A DNA stretch of 64,000 nucleotides, taken from positions 172,805,226-172,869,225 of the forward strand of contig OV884011.1 in assembly GCA_930367205.1 (NCBI GenBank), in the 5' to 3' direction. The number at the start of each line of letters is the position of its first letter. Within the stretch, counting starts at the first letter, position 1. The notes beneath the pieces are model-generated. The model had not been told where the DNA came from, did no database searches, and worked only from the letters and a program-made list of their open reading frames with translations. The position numbers and the translations under genes are program-made. Source of the DNA: Acanthosoma haemorrhoidale. Taxonomy: Eukaryota; Arthropoda; Insecta; Hemiptera; Acanthosomatidae. Below, one piece after another: positions 47,901 to 62,296 of this stretch.

Positions 47901-48499
47901 CCTCTGTTAAACACGCCATTAGATTGTAGATATTTAAAGGCTCCACTGATTTTCTAGTTAGATACCATTCTCTATATAATAGAAAGCTCTGAGTTTCCCA
48001 ATAAACAAGTCATTTAACAATATCACATTATTATTTTTTGATGGCGTCACTTTCATTTTAAGGACTTTTGGGGACCCAAGTAATATTCCCGTTTTTATGG
48101 ATTTTCATCATTGTTGTCCTGGCACGTTAGATGATAGATACATTTTATTACTTAATTATTAATAATTAATCAATATCATGCCTCTATTGTATATATATGT
48201 CTTTAAATCAAGCAGCAGGTATACAAAGGCTTGCCCAGACATAGGCCCATAACAGTATCTGTATTTAAAAATAAAACAATATCATAATTAATTTTGTAAG
48301 GTATTATTTTAAAATATAATTCATTCAGCCTTCGAACTTTCTACGTCGGCAATAAAACACCCTACCGCTCCCTAGATATACTTCCTCTGATATATTTTTT
48401 TTTTATCGTTATAGCTTACCCGTGTCATAACAGGGATGTAATCCTACCCGCATTTAGTATTTTTTTCTTCCTGACGTGTCCTGTTATACGAGTAGCTAA
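41981..48499. other. long stretch with no supported gene
   Basis: Mostly AT-rich. Less AT-rich patches lie at about 42460-42640, 43690-44060 and 46555-46930; none holds a convincing frame. A plus frame at 45564-45767 (contains HKVQERIKSFLKFGTHPLD) has more balanced composition but no recognised domain. Confidence 0.45.
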
Positions 48500-48970
48500 T
48501 CCGTTTAAACCTGGAACGGACACCTTCAAATCCTGCGGATGCGGACAAAAAGCCATCGCGCGCAGTTTCCTCCTATCCTTCCTCTCCTGCGGAAAAGTTT
48601 AATGAAGCTAATAAAGGGGAAGTATAAAAAGTGAAACGTGACGCTGAGCGCTAACAGGATTAGGTACTAGGGTGCTTTACCCCCCCTCGACCCGTGACGT
48701 ACATAACTCAGGGACAGGAGGGGGGGGGAGCAAATGAACCGACGGATTGGTTCGCCTGTTATCCTAGGCCACGTGTGTGCTGAGCCCCCGCGTATCCGGG
48801 CCCCAATGCCTCAATAATACGCCCGTATTAAACCATTAGCGCGGGGGCAGGTCGTAAAATAAATTATCCAGGAGGCAGTGTTTAGTCTAGGGGCTTATTG
48901 TGCACTGGCTCCTCCATCCACTGTCGCTGCTATCTATGCATAGCCTCTTATAGGGCTGGCATTTTTCTAC
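48500..48970. other. GC-rich, CpG-containing island without an ORF
   Basis: It stands out from its AT-rich surroundings, with CpG-rich words such as CGCGCGCAG and GCGCGGGGGC, a G-run at about 48720-48728 and a TATA-like GTATAAAAAG near 48622. No frame longer than chance was seen. It could be a regulatory island, a promoter of a gene outside the window, or unrecognised repeat debris. Confidence 0.3.
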
Positions 48971-49454
48971 TGGGCAGATACTCGTCAACCATCGTTAAGT
49001 AAAATAGTCCATCTGAAATTTTCCCCATGCCATAGAAATTAACAACCCAATTGATCAGTATTATTTACAAGAACTGTCTGTACCTCCCATACCTAGTAAC
49101 ATTCAAAGACGACTGGGGAGACGTTTTTATAAATTTGTAACAATATGATATCTTTAAATTTACCTTTAACAATATGGGGTAGAACTCAATGGATGTCATC
49201 TGCCTTAATGTCAGACATGTCATTTGCTATTTTTACATCACGCCCTCTGATTGTGAAGCAAGTCAAAATTGTGCTAAGATAAAACCAAATTAGTCGATAC
49301 CCAGCACATTTCTATGATTTTGCGGGACTACATCGTCTCCTCTTGAAGGATGGGTTGACATATCTTCAACCTTCTGAACAGTTAACAAAAAAAATAGTAA
49401 CCTCTCTTAAATACTTTGTTGTGAAGTCCAAATAGTTATAGTTACAGTACCTGA

Positions 49455-49485
49455 CCACCTCAGGAAGAGAAAAAGAAAAAAAAAA
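49455..49485 (+). mobile_element. 31-bp poly(A)-ended insert with 15-bp TSD
   Basis: AGTTACAGTACCTGA occurs at 49440-49454 and again at 49486-49500. Between the copies is CCACCTCAGGAAGAG followed by a nearly pure A tail. This is the structure of a tiny target-primed retroinsertion; the source transcript is unknown. Confidence 0.65.
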
Positions 49486-49849
49486 AGTTACAGTACCTGA
49501 TGTAAAACTGATTAGTTCATTATCATTTCGGTAACCTTAAGTATTTGTGCCATACCTTGCCCTTTTTTGCTGAGTGTTCTTTGAAATGGGATCTTTTCGT
49601 ACCTGAAAATCAAAAGTTTGAATTTTAATATGATTTAACTGCTTAATACCAGTAAAAGTTAATTTATTCTATATACTATTAATAACACCATCAAATTATC
49701 TTAATTATATAGAAGAATTGTAATTTATAGCTGTTTTTCTTTCTGTTAGAGTTAAGAATTACAATATCTCAATGATGTTTTAAAAGCTATTAGAATCCAT
49801 ACTTAGTAAAGGTCATTCCTCTCTTCTTTTTAATATCAAATCTTTATAA

Positions 49850-50097
49850 AATTACAATCTGATTTATTGGAAAATAAGTAATTGTGTTCAATGTTCTCAT
49901 TCATGCCATGATTCTTCATTCCCTTGCTCATCCACGCAGTATTTACAAACAGCCCAGAGACCTCCCAAATACCCATGGTTTTAAACTTCATCGCATGTGA
50001 AAGAAGAAGCGGAGTCTTGGGAAGTCCCCACAATCCTCATCATCATCCACGTCACCGGATACGAGCCAGTGGAGGCAGACCAAGAGCGCGAAAGCCA
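49850..50097 (-). mobile_element. repeat 'R3', copy 2
   Basis: It carries the R3 blocks in order: ACAATCTGATTTATTGG, TGTTCTCATTCAT, ATTTACAAACAGCCCAGAGA, GCGGAGTCTTGGGAAGTCCC and GACCAAGAGCGCG. It differs from copy 1 by many substitutions and small indels, so the copies are old. No conserved frame. Confidence 0.65.
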
Positions 50098-52180
50098 TAG
50101 CCGCTCAGTAATCCTATCTGATGGACATTAAAATTTTTAACATAAAAGCTTCTTACATTACATTATAGTCCAACAGACACCATGCTATTTGTTTAGCATC
50201 ATTCTTGTAGAACCAACATTTCAACGCCTAGAGATACTTTTTTTATTATTACTTCTCATCTAACCTAATATCATTAAAGGTATTTTTTATTACCACGGTT
50301 ATAGGCCCTATCATGCAGTTGTATATATTATATAGCTTTTTCTGTACTGAAGAATAAATAGAGATTGACTGAGATATTCTTCAAAGTTGTAGTATGCAGT
50401 ATCATGAATGAATCACCATAAATTATAAACAAAGACAGTAATTAAGCTGGATCCTCAAAAACTTCCTGCTGAAAAAGTAGCGATAATAGGAATGATCTAT
50501 TCAATTGTTTTATTATAAAATTATTAGTGAATCAGAAGTTAATACAGCTAATATTAAATTATGTTTTTTTAGTTAGTCCCCCGGAAACCAGGTTTAAATC
50601 CGGCCTATAAACAGGCTTTTTTTCTCTTTGATAAATCATTATTAAAATTTACACCTGAGCGTTTGCATGGCACCACTAATATTCCTTAATTTTATGATCT
50701 GGAGTATGAGGATGTCTGACGAGTAAAATGGGTTTGGCTGAAAACTTTATAATCAACTGGTGGTATCGATATATCAACGCTGTTATCTTCAGGCTACAAA
50801 AAAACACCATTTACATATCAACATCCATAATGAGCCGAAACATTCCTTAAACAAATGGTCACATATAATAAATAATAAAGCTATTGAATATTTATCAATA
50901 TAATTTATTTGAATAGCGATTGGGAAGAAGCTGTTTATATAATATAGTAGCGGCCACAGAGACTATGAGGCTTTAGCCGGCAGTGTTTGCTGGTATCGCG
51001 TGGTTGCTAATAGCTCGCCCGCCCCTTCAAGGCTGATGTTCTGCCCCTCCGCACTAAATCACTAGATAAACATTTTTGCTCAAGGTGAAGCCAGCCTACT
51101 GAATTCAATCTAATGCCAACATATTATATCAATATATAATACATTGGCATTTTATTGCAATACTATATTTCGTACCATAATGTAAACCAGCCGGGGTACA
51201 AGCAAAGCACCCAAACGTCCAATCCAAAGCCCATGGACCCTCCTCTATAAACAGACGGGTTGAATCGGACCCACCTAACACATGTCCATCTTTTACATGT
51301 CTTCAATGTTCTCTAAGGTCACAGGGCTCAATGTACCCTTTCGATCGGTTTAGACGAAAACTAACATCAAATGTGGTAAGCGGCATCTTTGTTTGATTGT
51401 TGGTCGGACGTGACCCGTTGTTCCTAACCTAGGACATTCTTTCAGACTTCCGTTTTCTCCTATCATAGCCGTACAAAAGATTGCTTCACCTTAATATATG
51501 GAATATGGGCTTCATTTAGGAGGCAGTAAGAACAATTTGAAGAAATTCGATGACTAAATCAACGAAATAGCCTTAAAAACAGATTTTGATAATATGCTGG
51601 TAACTAGTGATATATTTAGATGAAGATTTATTTGAATTGGATCGGAGCAATGATTTTATTGTGGAAAACCCTCTTGCTGATGATTATGATACTAGAAATT
51701 TTTAAATCGGTAGAGACGAGAGGAGGCTATTAGGACAGATAAGCCCACCGCCAATGCACGAGTGGTGAAAGATGAAGAGGAATAGTTTTCGTTCTCGTTA
51801 TTGATACGAGAGGTATTATTCAAAAATGATGTACTCCGACTTGAAGATATTAACAATTAAATAGAAAAACATTCCATTATGCATAAGACATAGGCAGATG
51901 GAGATGAAACATAATTGGCGAATCTACCGAAGCAATTTGTTCACTCGAGGGCTCATTTTGACAGGAAAAATAACTTACTATCTAAGGATAAAGCGCAAGT
52001 TGGTAAAGCCTAGCTTTCATATGATAGTGAAACAGAGGCAAAATAGCTGTTGGTAACTATAAAGTAAGGGGGCTACAAGGTCCTTCCTGCATGTCATCCT
52101 CCGCACTCAACCATGGTGAGACGCTTTTAAGTCATTGGTTGAGTTTGGCCATACAGAACTCACATTGGTGAAGTCCTCGC
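50098..52180. other. no gene supported
   Basis: Includes GC-richer patches near 50950-51060 and 51190-51440. Around 51610-51700 a short acidic frame (DEDLFELDRSNDFIVENPLA) is seen between stops; it could be transposon debris but is too short to call. Confidence 0.4.
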
Positions 52181-52296
52181 TCTTGCAGAGCTAACTTAGT
52201 TGGTAGAGCATCTGACACTCATATTGTGAAGGTCCTGGGATTGGGCCTGAACCTACCCGTATTGTTTTTTCTTTGGATAATAATTATTAATTATTC
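52181..52296 (+). mobile_element. tRNA-derived SINE-like unit or tRNA-Met-like pseudogene
   Basis: The block TAACTTAGTTGGTAGAGC (52192-52209) matches the D-arm/A box of tRNAs. It is followed by an anticodon-arm-like TGACA-CTCATAT-TGTGA (CAT in anticodon position) and a T-arm-like CCTGG-GATTGGG-CCTGA in which the conserved TTC is lost. The acceptor ends do not pair. The body after it, ATTGTT...CTTTGGATAATAATTATT, resembles the body of the unit at 28508, which favours a SINE family over a lone tRNA pseudogene. Confidence 0.5.
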
Positions 52297-53258
52297 ATGA
52301 CTTTTGCATGCAACCAGAGGAGAAATCTGTAAATATTTGTTCACATATTATAAAAATAATAAATAAAGGGGTTATGAAAAAAAATAAAAATATTTTCACT
52401 CAACAGTCAAGACTGTGCAGCAACATAACAAAACTGGGCATACAAAACAGATTAAACCCATACCCTCATAGGATCACTAGTTTTGTTGTTTCTTTAAGTT
52501 TTTTATTTTATGTCAATTAGTTCTGTTTTGACAAAATGCTTAATCTTTTTTTCGTCAAGTTTTAGTGCGGAGAATAATAAATGAGAGACTAATACCGAAG
52601 TCGATTTTATTATGATTCACGTGGCTAGTCATTAGTGATTTTGAATATATATACTTATGGTCCATTATTTCATTTTCATAAATTTTAATAAACCAAATAT
52701 AAATGTTAATATTTGGGCTATTGCTGTTTTCCTGGCATTAAAATTGTAATTATGAAGTAATGTGATCAGTCGTTTATGTTTGTGTAGCTAGTTGTTGTTT
52801 TGTTGTTTTTTGTTGAGACATGATATTTAAAAAATAAAACCAGCCACTTGAAAAACCGAAAAGGGTCATTAGTCAAATTTATTAGTTATAAAGTATTGAT
52901 TATTCTATTCTGGGCTGTATATTAATTTGTAGTTCAACCCCAGTTATAATACACTTTTTCATAGGCGCTGAACGAAAAAAAAAATCACATTGATTACGGT
53001 ATGGTATCAATTCATCGTGATAACTATCATACTTAATATTATGTAATAATAATACAATTATGTAATAATAAGCATACTGTAATAATACATATACAATCAC
53101 ACAGTAGCCAAGTAATGCAAATTATGATGCCAAATTAATTAATTCATTCAGCTATCTATTGAATAAATTAATCATCTCGTTATATAAGTGGAATTGGCAG
53201 TAATGAGAAATTAACCATTAACAACACTACAGATGTTCCAGCTCCTCAATCCCCTGTA
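52297..53258. other. no gene seen
   Basis: AT-rich DNA without recognised element. Confidence 0.5.
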
Positions 53259-53289
53259 CCTGTGTTACCGGAATAGCAGTAACTGACAA

Positions 53290-53337
53290 TTAGTCTCTAA
53301 TATGGACTGATGAGTCTGCCTAATACAGACTACATAG
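53290..53337 (+). other. hammerhead-like motif, incomplete
   Basis: TAGTC at 53291-53295 could hold the cleavage triplet GTC. It is followed by a short possible stem I, the invariant CTGATGA (53307-53313) and a perfect 5-bp stem II GTCTG-CCTAATA-CAGAC (53314-53330). The required GAAA is absent; TACATA then GAAT follows instead. It is probably a degenerate ribozyme or coincidence. Confidence 0.15.
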
Positions 53338-53340
53338 AAT

Positions 53341-53778
53341 AATTATAATATTAATAACATTTATAAATTTAATACGTAAATATTATAATACTACCTTCGT
53401 TGACGTCACTATGCTGATTGATGTAATACTTATGTAATTACATTACTAGAATATATATATTTTTTTTTTTTTTCCCCTTCATGAGGTAGGAACCTTAAAC
53501 GGGGTTTAGGATGTAATAACCAATAAAAATTATTACTTTATTAAAAATAAAGCTTTTATTTTAGTGGTTTGATTTCATCTGTCATACACAGTATTATTTT
53601 ACTTTTTTCAATGACAAATAAGCATCAGCTAAGTTTCAAATGAACTTGCCATGCAAAATATCAATATTCTAAAAAAAACACACTAGTTGAGCTAAAGTAA
53701 CGAACACGATGGCAGTTACAGTTTTATTGATTTGCTTTAATTTCAATTGAGAATAAAAATTATTAATAATAATAATAA
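53341..53778. other. no gene seen
   Basis: AT-rich, with a T-run near 53458-53473 and an (AAT)n tract at about 53759-53780 abutting the next element. Confidence 0.5.
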
Positions 53779-53786
53779 TAAAACAT

Positions 53787-54150
53787 TGTTGCTGAATTAT
53801 GGAATTCAAACGTCAGCCGGTGGCCTTGCCCCGATAACACTTAACCAGCTAGACCTATTTTTCACTGACCCAGGGCTTGTTCTGCAAACAATAAACTGCT
53901 TCCTGCTGACTTCTTGGCCCGGATGACGAGCGCCCCTGTGAGGCAATATTTCAACTAATTCCTCACGCTGCTGAAATACACTGATCCATTTCTCCTCTAT
54001 ATATACCTTCCCAAAATTATACTCTCTCTCACTCAGTCCGACTCACCTCACGCAGTAACACTCTCTCTTCCCGACTAGACGTAAGACAGTAAAACCGTTA
54101 CCTCGTTGTACTTGTGAATAAACTCTTCTTGAAAAAAAGGTCTATCTGTG
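53787..54150 (+). mobile_element. LTR-like block (364 bp), possibly a solo LTR
   Basis: GC-richer than its flanks. It starts TGTTGCTGAATT, has a TATA box (TATATATAC at about 53998), a pyrimidine-rich start region and a poly(A) signal AATAAA at 54117-54122. The 8-bp sequence TAAAACAT lies on both sides (53779-53786 and 54151-54158). The exact ends are ambiguous: ending at TAAAACA gives TGTT...AACA termini without a TSD, while counting TAAAACAT as the duplication leaves a non-canonical 3' end. Confidence 0.4.
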
Positions 54151-54158
54151 TAAAACAT

Positions 54159-55274
54159 TCGTTATATAATTTTTATATAACGTCTGCTGTATAATTTTTT
54201 TATTTTTTTATTTCTTCCCAAAGTCAAGCGGCAACTTCATGTAAAATTTAAGCTCGAACAGCTGATTCGCAAAGACAATTTCAGACAGATTGCACGGGTG
54301 ATAATTTTGAAATAGTTTTCCGGAGAAAATGAATTGTTAAATGATGAAAAAAAAAAACTCATTGCCTTGGATAAAATATTGGTAAAAAATATACAAACGA
54401 ATTAATGTGTGATATTATGCAAGGGAGCTGATGGACTCAGTACTAGTTTAATAATATTTATGCAATATATAAACCTAGTGTTTTGCGGTACGTAGCCTAG
54501 GAAGATTGTAAGTACATAAGATGTATTATCAGCACAACGGTAAAACATAAATCAGTTTCATCTCGTCGGCCGATCTATAGAGGTTGTAACTATATTTTAG
54601 TAGTGGTAATTGTTGTAAATAAACAAGGTGGCCCTGGACAAGGTATAAACCGCAGGTATAATCCGATTAAAGGGGACTCAGCTTTCGTTTAGTCACACGA
54701 TAATCCGATTTGAGGGATCCATCCCAGTCATTTAGTTTGATAGAGCCATTATTCTGTCTATTTCCACTATCATCGGATTAGCATAGCTACCGTGGAGTTG
54801 AAGCGGTCGGGTCAGTTCAAAATGACTTCCATTTAACACTACTTTAATGTTCTTAATAAAAACCCTATTAGGGTCAATTGAGAATTTATTGGTTAAAAAT
54901 TTGGCGACATCAAGATGGTAATAAAGGGTAATTAGATTTTATCAATTGATAAGGCCAAAATATCTGATAACCATTTATGAAGTTTAGGAGTTGCAGTTAG
55001 TGTATTTTTATTGTAAACCCTGAACTGTTGAAGTAATAACCTACAACTTATTTTGCAGAGAAATTTCCAATTTTTTCATCAAAGAATAGACCGATAGAAA
55101 TAGTCAGGGTGAAAAGTAATGAGCATTCCACGACAAAGGTTTGAAGATATTGCGTTTATAATTATTTTTTTTTACTTTTTCTAGTTTGAAAATAATGATG
55201 TATATCTATAAAATATGGTACAAAACCAACGATAGTTAGCGGGAAAAAAAAATAATTAAAAAAACCAAAATCTA
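54159..55274. other. no gene seen
   Basis: AT-rich; no frame or element recognised. Confidence 0.5.
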
Positions 55275-55340
55275 TGCGAAATAAAAGGCTAATTTATTTT
55301 TGTATTTCCTGTTGCGTCGCTACATTATATATAGGTTTTT

Positions 55341-55375
55341 TCCCTTTTTTTTTTTTTTTTTTTGCCTTAGCTCTT
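55341..55375 (-). mobile_element. possible minute LINE-1 3'-end insert
   Basis: A long T-run (plus strand) followed by GCCTTAGCTCTTAATT repeats the poly(A)-plus-terminal arrangement of the LINE-1 3' end (CTTAGCTCTCTAATTA in copy B). It sits just beside copy C and may be an extremely truncated separate insertion. Confidence 0.35.
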
Positions 55376-55393
55376 AATTGTTTAAGATGTTAT

Positions 55394-55573
55394 ATTTTTT
55401 TTTTCTAAGCTCTTTAATCAGAAGATTAAGGATGAGGAAAAAATCAAGGAAGATTTGGTTCGAGCGGATCCTTGTACTAGGAGTACCTGCTTGAAGGTGG
55501 TGTGAGGGAATTAAGAAGTGTGGGAAGCCTCGGTAGAGGCTGGTTGTTGCGGTACAGTGGTGAGAGTCCACTG
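55394..55573 (-). mobile_element. LINE-1 copy C, 3' end only, nested in LINE-2
   Basis: On the minus strand it reads AGTGGACTCTCACCACTG, GGCTTCCCACACTTCTTAAT, the hairpin GTACT-CCT-AGTAC (plus strand 55474-55486), GATCCGCTCG and AGAGCTTAG plus a poly(A). It is closest in outline to copies B and D. A short duplication TGTTAT (55388-55393 and 55574-55579) flanks it. Confidence 0.8.
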
Positions 55574-55790
55574 TGTTATTTTATAAAAATTAAATAATGG
55601 AATAAACAAGTATAATGATACACATTATACTTACGTGACTGGACTGAAATGACAAATAAAGGTGATGGGGCTCAACTTTTTGATCAAACTTAAAACTAAC
55701 TTACATACTAATTCTTAACCTAATTTTTCCTCAACAGTCTGCTGCAATCGATGCAGGAGGGGTGGTGGGGTAAGTGAAATCTATAAAAAA

Positions 55791-60431
<4,641 letters not shown>

Positions 60432-60683
60432 TTCCAGAACAAAATCCTGCGAACGGCACTCTGGCATACCCCATTTCGTGAAATGAAGGCTTCCGACATG
60501 CACGAAAAGTTTGAGCTCCCCACCATCACCGACGTCATCAAAAGAAGACACATCAAGTTCTTCGACTCGATGAAACACAGTCTAAACCCTCTATTCAAAG
60601 ACATGACACTACCACCGCAACCGGCACGATGGCAACTTACAAGATCGAGTGAAGCAGGACCATGGTGGACATCACGGCACTAG
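60432..60683 (+). pseudogene. C-terminal end of LINE-1 ORF
   Basis: An open frame of about 83 codons without its natural start: FQNKILRTALWHTPFREM, then HEKFELPTITDVIKRRHIKF, FDSMKHSLNPLFKDM and a proline-rich end with PARWQ. This is the part after the RT domain in Jockey/CR1-like elements. Copy A encodes the same ending with substitutions but no stop, which suggests both were inserted from active sources fairly recently. Stand-alone function is unlikely because the RT is missing. Confidence 0.6.
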
Positions 60684-60975
60684 GCCCGCAAACAACAAGC
60701 CTCTAAGGGGCACCCATCACTGAAATCAGACTAAATAAGAATATATTACACGCCTAGAGAGACTCTAGGACCAGCCACCAGTGGACTCTCACCACAGTAC
60801 CGAAACAACCAACCTCCACCGAGGCTATCCACACCCCTTAATCCTCTCACACCACCTTCAAGCAGGTACTCCTAGTACAAGGATCCGGTCAACCTAAATA
60901 TTCTATATTTTTCCCTCATCCTGGATTTCTAACTAGAGAGCTTAGAAAAAAATAAATAAAATAACAAAATCAGCA
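60432..60975 (+). mobile_element. LINE-1 copy D, longest of the family
   Basis: It starts inside the C-terminal coding region (60432-60683) and has a 3' UTR to about 60945 followed by an A-rich tail with AATAAATAAA. The UTR carries the hairpins CCTAGAG-AGA-CTCTAGG (60753-60769) and GTACT-CCT-AGTAC (60866-60878). Truncation at about 60430 removed the RT. A TSD was not found. Confidence 0.8.
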
Positions 60976-61210
60976 AGATCTTTGATTCAGGAAGCCGTAA
61001 TATAGATTCAGATAGCCACCTGGTAAGCTGTAACAAATTACAAAACAAAATAGAACCTTTACTGAACCTTCCTAATAAGCATTGTGTAGTGCTTTTAATC
61101 TATGGTTTTAAAAATTTACTAGTTTTATCTTATCTTTAATTTTGTTTTTTTTGTGGTATTGACCCCACGATGGTTAAATCATTAGCCAATGAAACAGTAC
61201 ACTTACAGGG

Positions 61211-61268
61211 GCAAGGATTGAACCCGATATCCGATTTAGTGCTCTACCCTGCACCCACTAAACCCTGC
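61211..61268 (-). mobile_element. tRNA-like block with intact B box (SINE head or tRNA relic)
   Basis: On the minus strand, GGTTCAATCC (plus strand 61215-61224) is a perfect-looking pol III B box. Upstream at tRNA spacing is an A-box-like TTTAGTGGGTGCAGGGTAGA with GC following. The anticodon and acceptor stems do not form. The sequence after the B box differs from the bodies of the units at 28.5 and 52.2 kb, so it is either another family or a tRNA relic. Confidence 0.45.
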
Positions 61269-61275
61269 ACAAGTG

Positions 61276-62081
61276 GAGGCCCTATCAATAGCCAAAGAGA
61301 CTTGATTTTCTATATTAACATGTATATGTCATACGCAATATAACCTCATTGTTCTCTAAATAGAAATTTAGTTTCTAAAAAAAAGAAATGATCGGCTTTC
61401 AATTACACTGTGCAACATCAAAAATCTCGTATTATCAAAATGTCAGTCCATTACGTTTTGAGCCAAGGTGAAAACAGATCCGATGTCAGAAATGCTCTAT
61501 CGTCTTTTGTACTTTCTAACAATTGTATATCGATAAAAAATAATAAGCTGCGTGATTTTAAAAGTACAATTATGTATTTCAACATTAACATGCAAGTAGT
61601 CCTTCCAAAAATCCAAAAAATGTCGAGTACATAGCATCTGGCCAATCCTTGAAGTAGCAGCAATGCTTATTAGACTCAAATAATAACTAAGTTCTGCTAC
61701 TTTTTGTGTGGAAGTGAACATATAGAGAAAAAACTCACCACAATGCAGTAAGAGAATGCCACTCCCCCCCCCCCATGAAAAGCATTCTTAATGCAACAGA
61801 CAAGAAAGAAGAAGGTTTCTTGTACAAGAAAAAAACATTTAATAAAGCTAAGCATTGCTAACGTTAAATGAATACATTTTTGTTTATATTTTCAAGGACT
61901 CTAGATTCAAAGGAAAGCTAACTTTTCAGCCAACAATAGATCAAAAGACTACAAACAAATTGTTGAAAGGTCAGCAGACGTCTGAAGATTAACATAAAAA
62001 GAAAAATCTACAAACAGACCAGACATTTAAGTTTTGTTCAAATCTAATTAAACTTGCGAAATGCCACATCAATTACAAATA
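61276..62081. other. no gene seen
   Basis: AT-rich, with a C-run at about 61764-61774. Frames at 61410-61721 overlap on both strands without motifs. Confidence 0.5.
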
Positions 62082-62188
62082 AGTATTGTTATGGCCACCT
62101 CTTAATTATCAATAATTAAAAGTTCCCCTCTTCTCGATCACATATTATACCTATCTATGTTTCCATATTTTGTTGTTAATAAAGATAA

Positions 62189-62196
62189 TGACGTCA
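62189..62196 (+). promoter_or_regulatory. palindromic CRE (TGACGTCA) in solo LTR 3
   Basis: Same position and sequence as in solo LTR 2, about 93 bp upstream of the TATA box. Conservation between diverged copies suggests function in the active parent. Confidence 0.55.
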
Positions 62197-62288
62197 GTGA
62201 GAGTAGGGGAAAGAGCCAGTGGAGTGGGGGCCCATCCCCACTTCCCTAGGCCGCCTGGTGGGGCCCATCCCCTCCAGGGTGAGCCAGC

Positions 62289-62296
62289 TATATAAG
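62289..62296 (+). promoter_or_regulatory. TATA box of solo LTR 3
   Basis: TATATAAG, aligned with 35757-35764 in solo LTR 2. Confidence 0.6.

Larger units (their letters stand above)
55275..55790 (-). mobile_element. LINE-2 tail interrupted by LINE-1 insertions
   Basis: The minus strand from 55790 has the proline-rich ending, a CAGCAGACTGTTGAGGA block, GGTTAAGAATTAGTATGTAA and AAAAAGTTGAGCCCCATCAC (compare 7200-7280), then TGTATCATTATACTTG. The family tail stops at about 55580, where LINE-1 copy C begins. It resumes at about 55335 with ATAATGTAGCGACGCAACAG (plus strand 55310-55330) and GAAATACAAAAATAAATT. The two halves join in order once the inserted DNA is ignored, showing that LINE-1 inserted into LINE-2. 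Confidence 0.7.
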
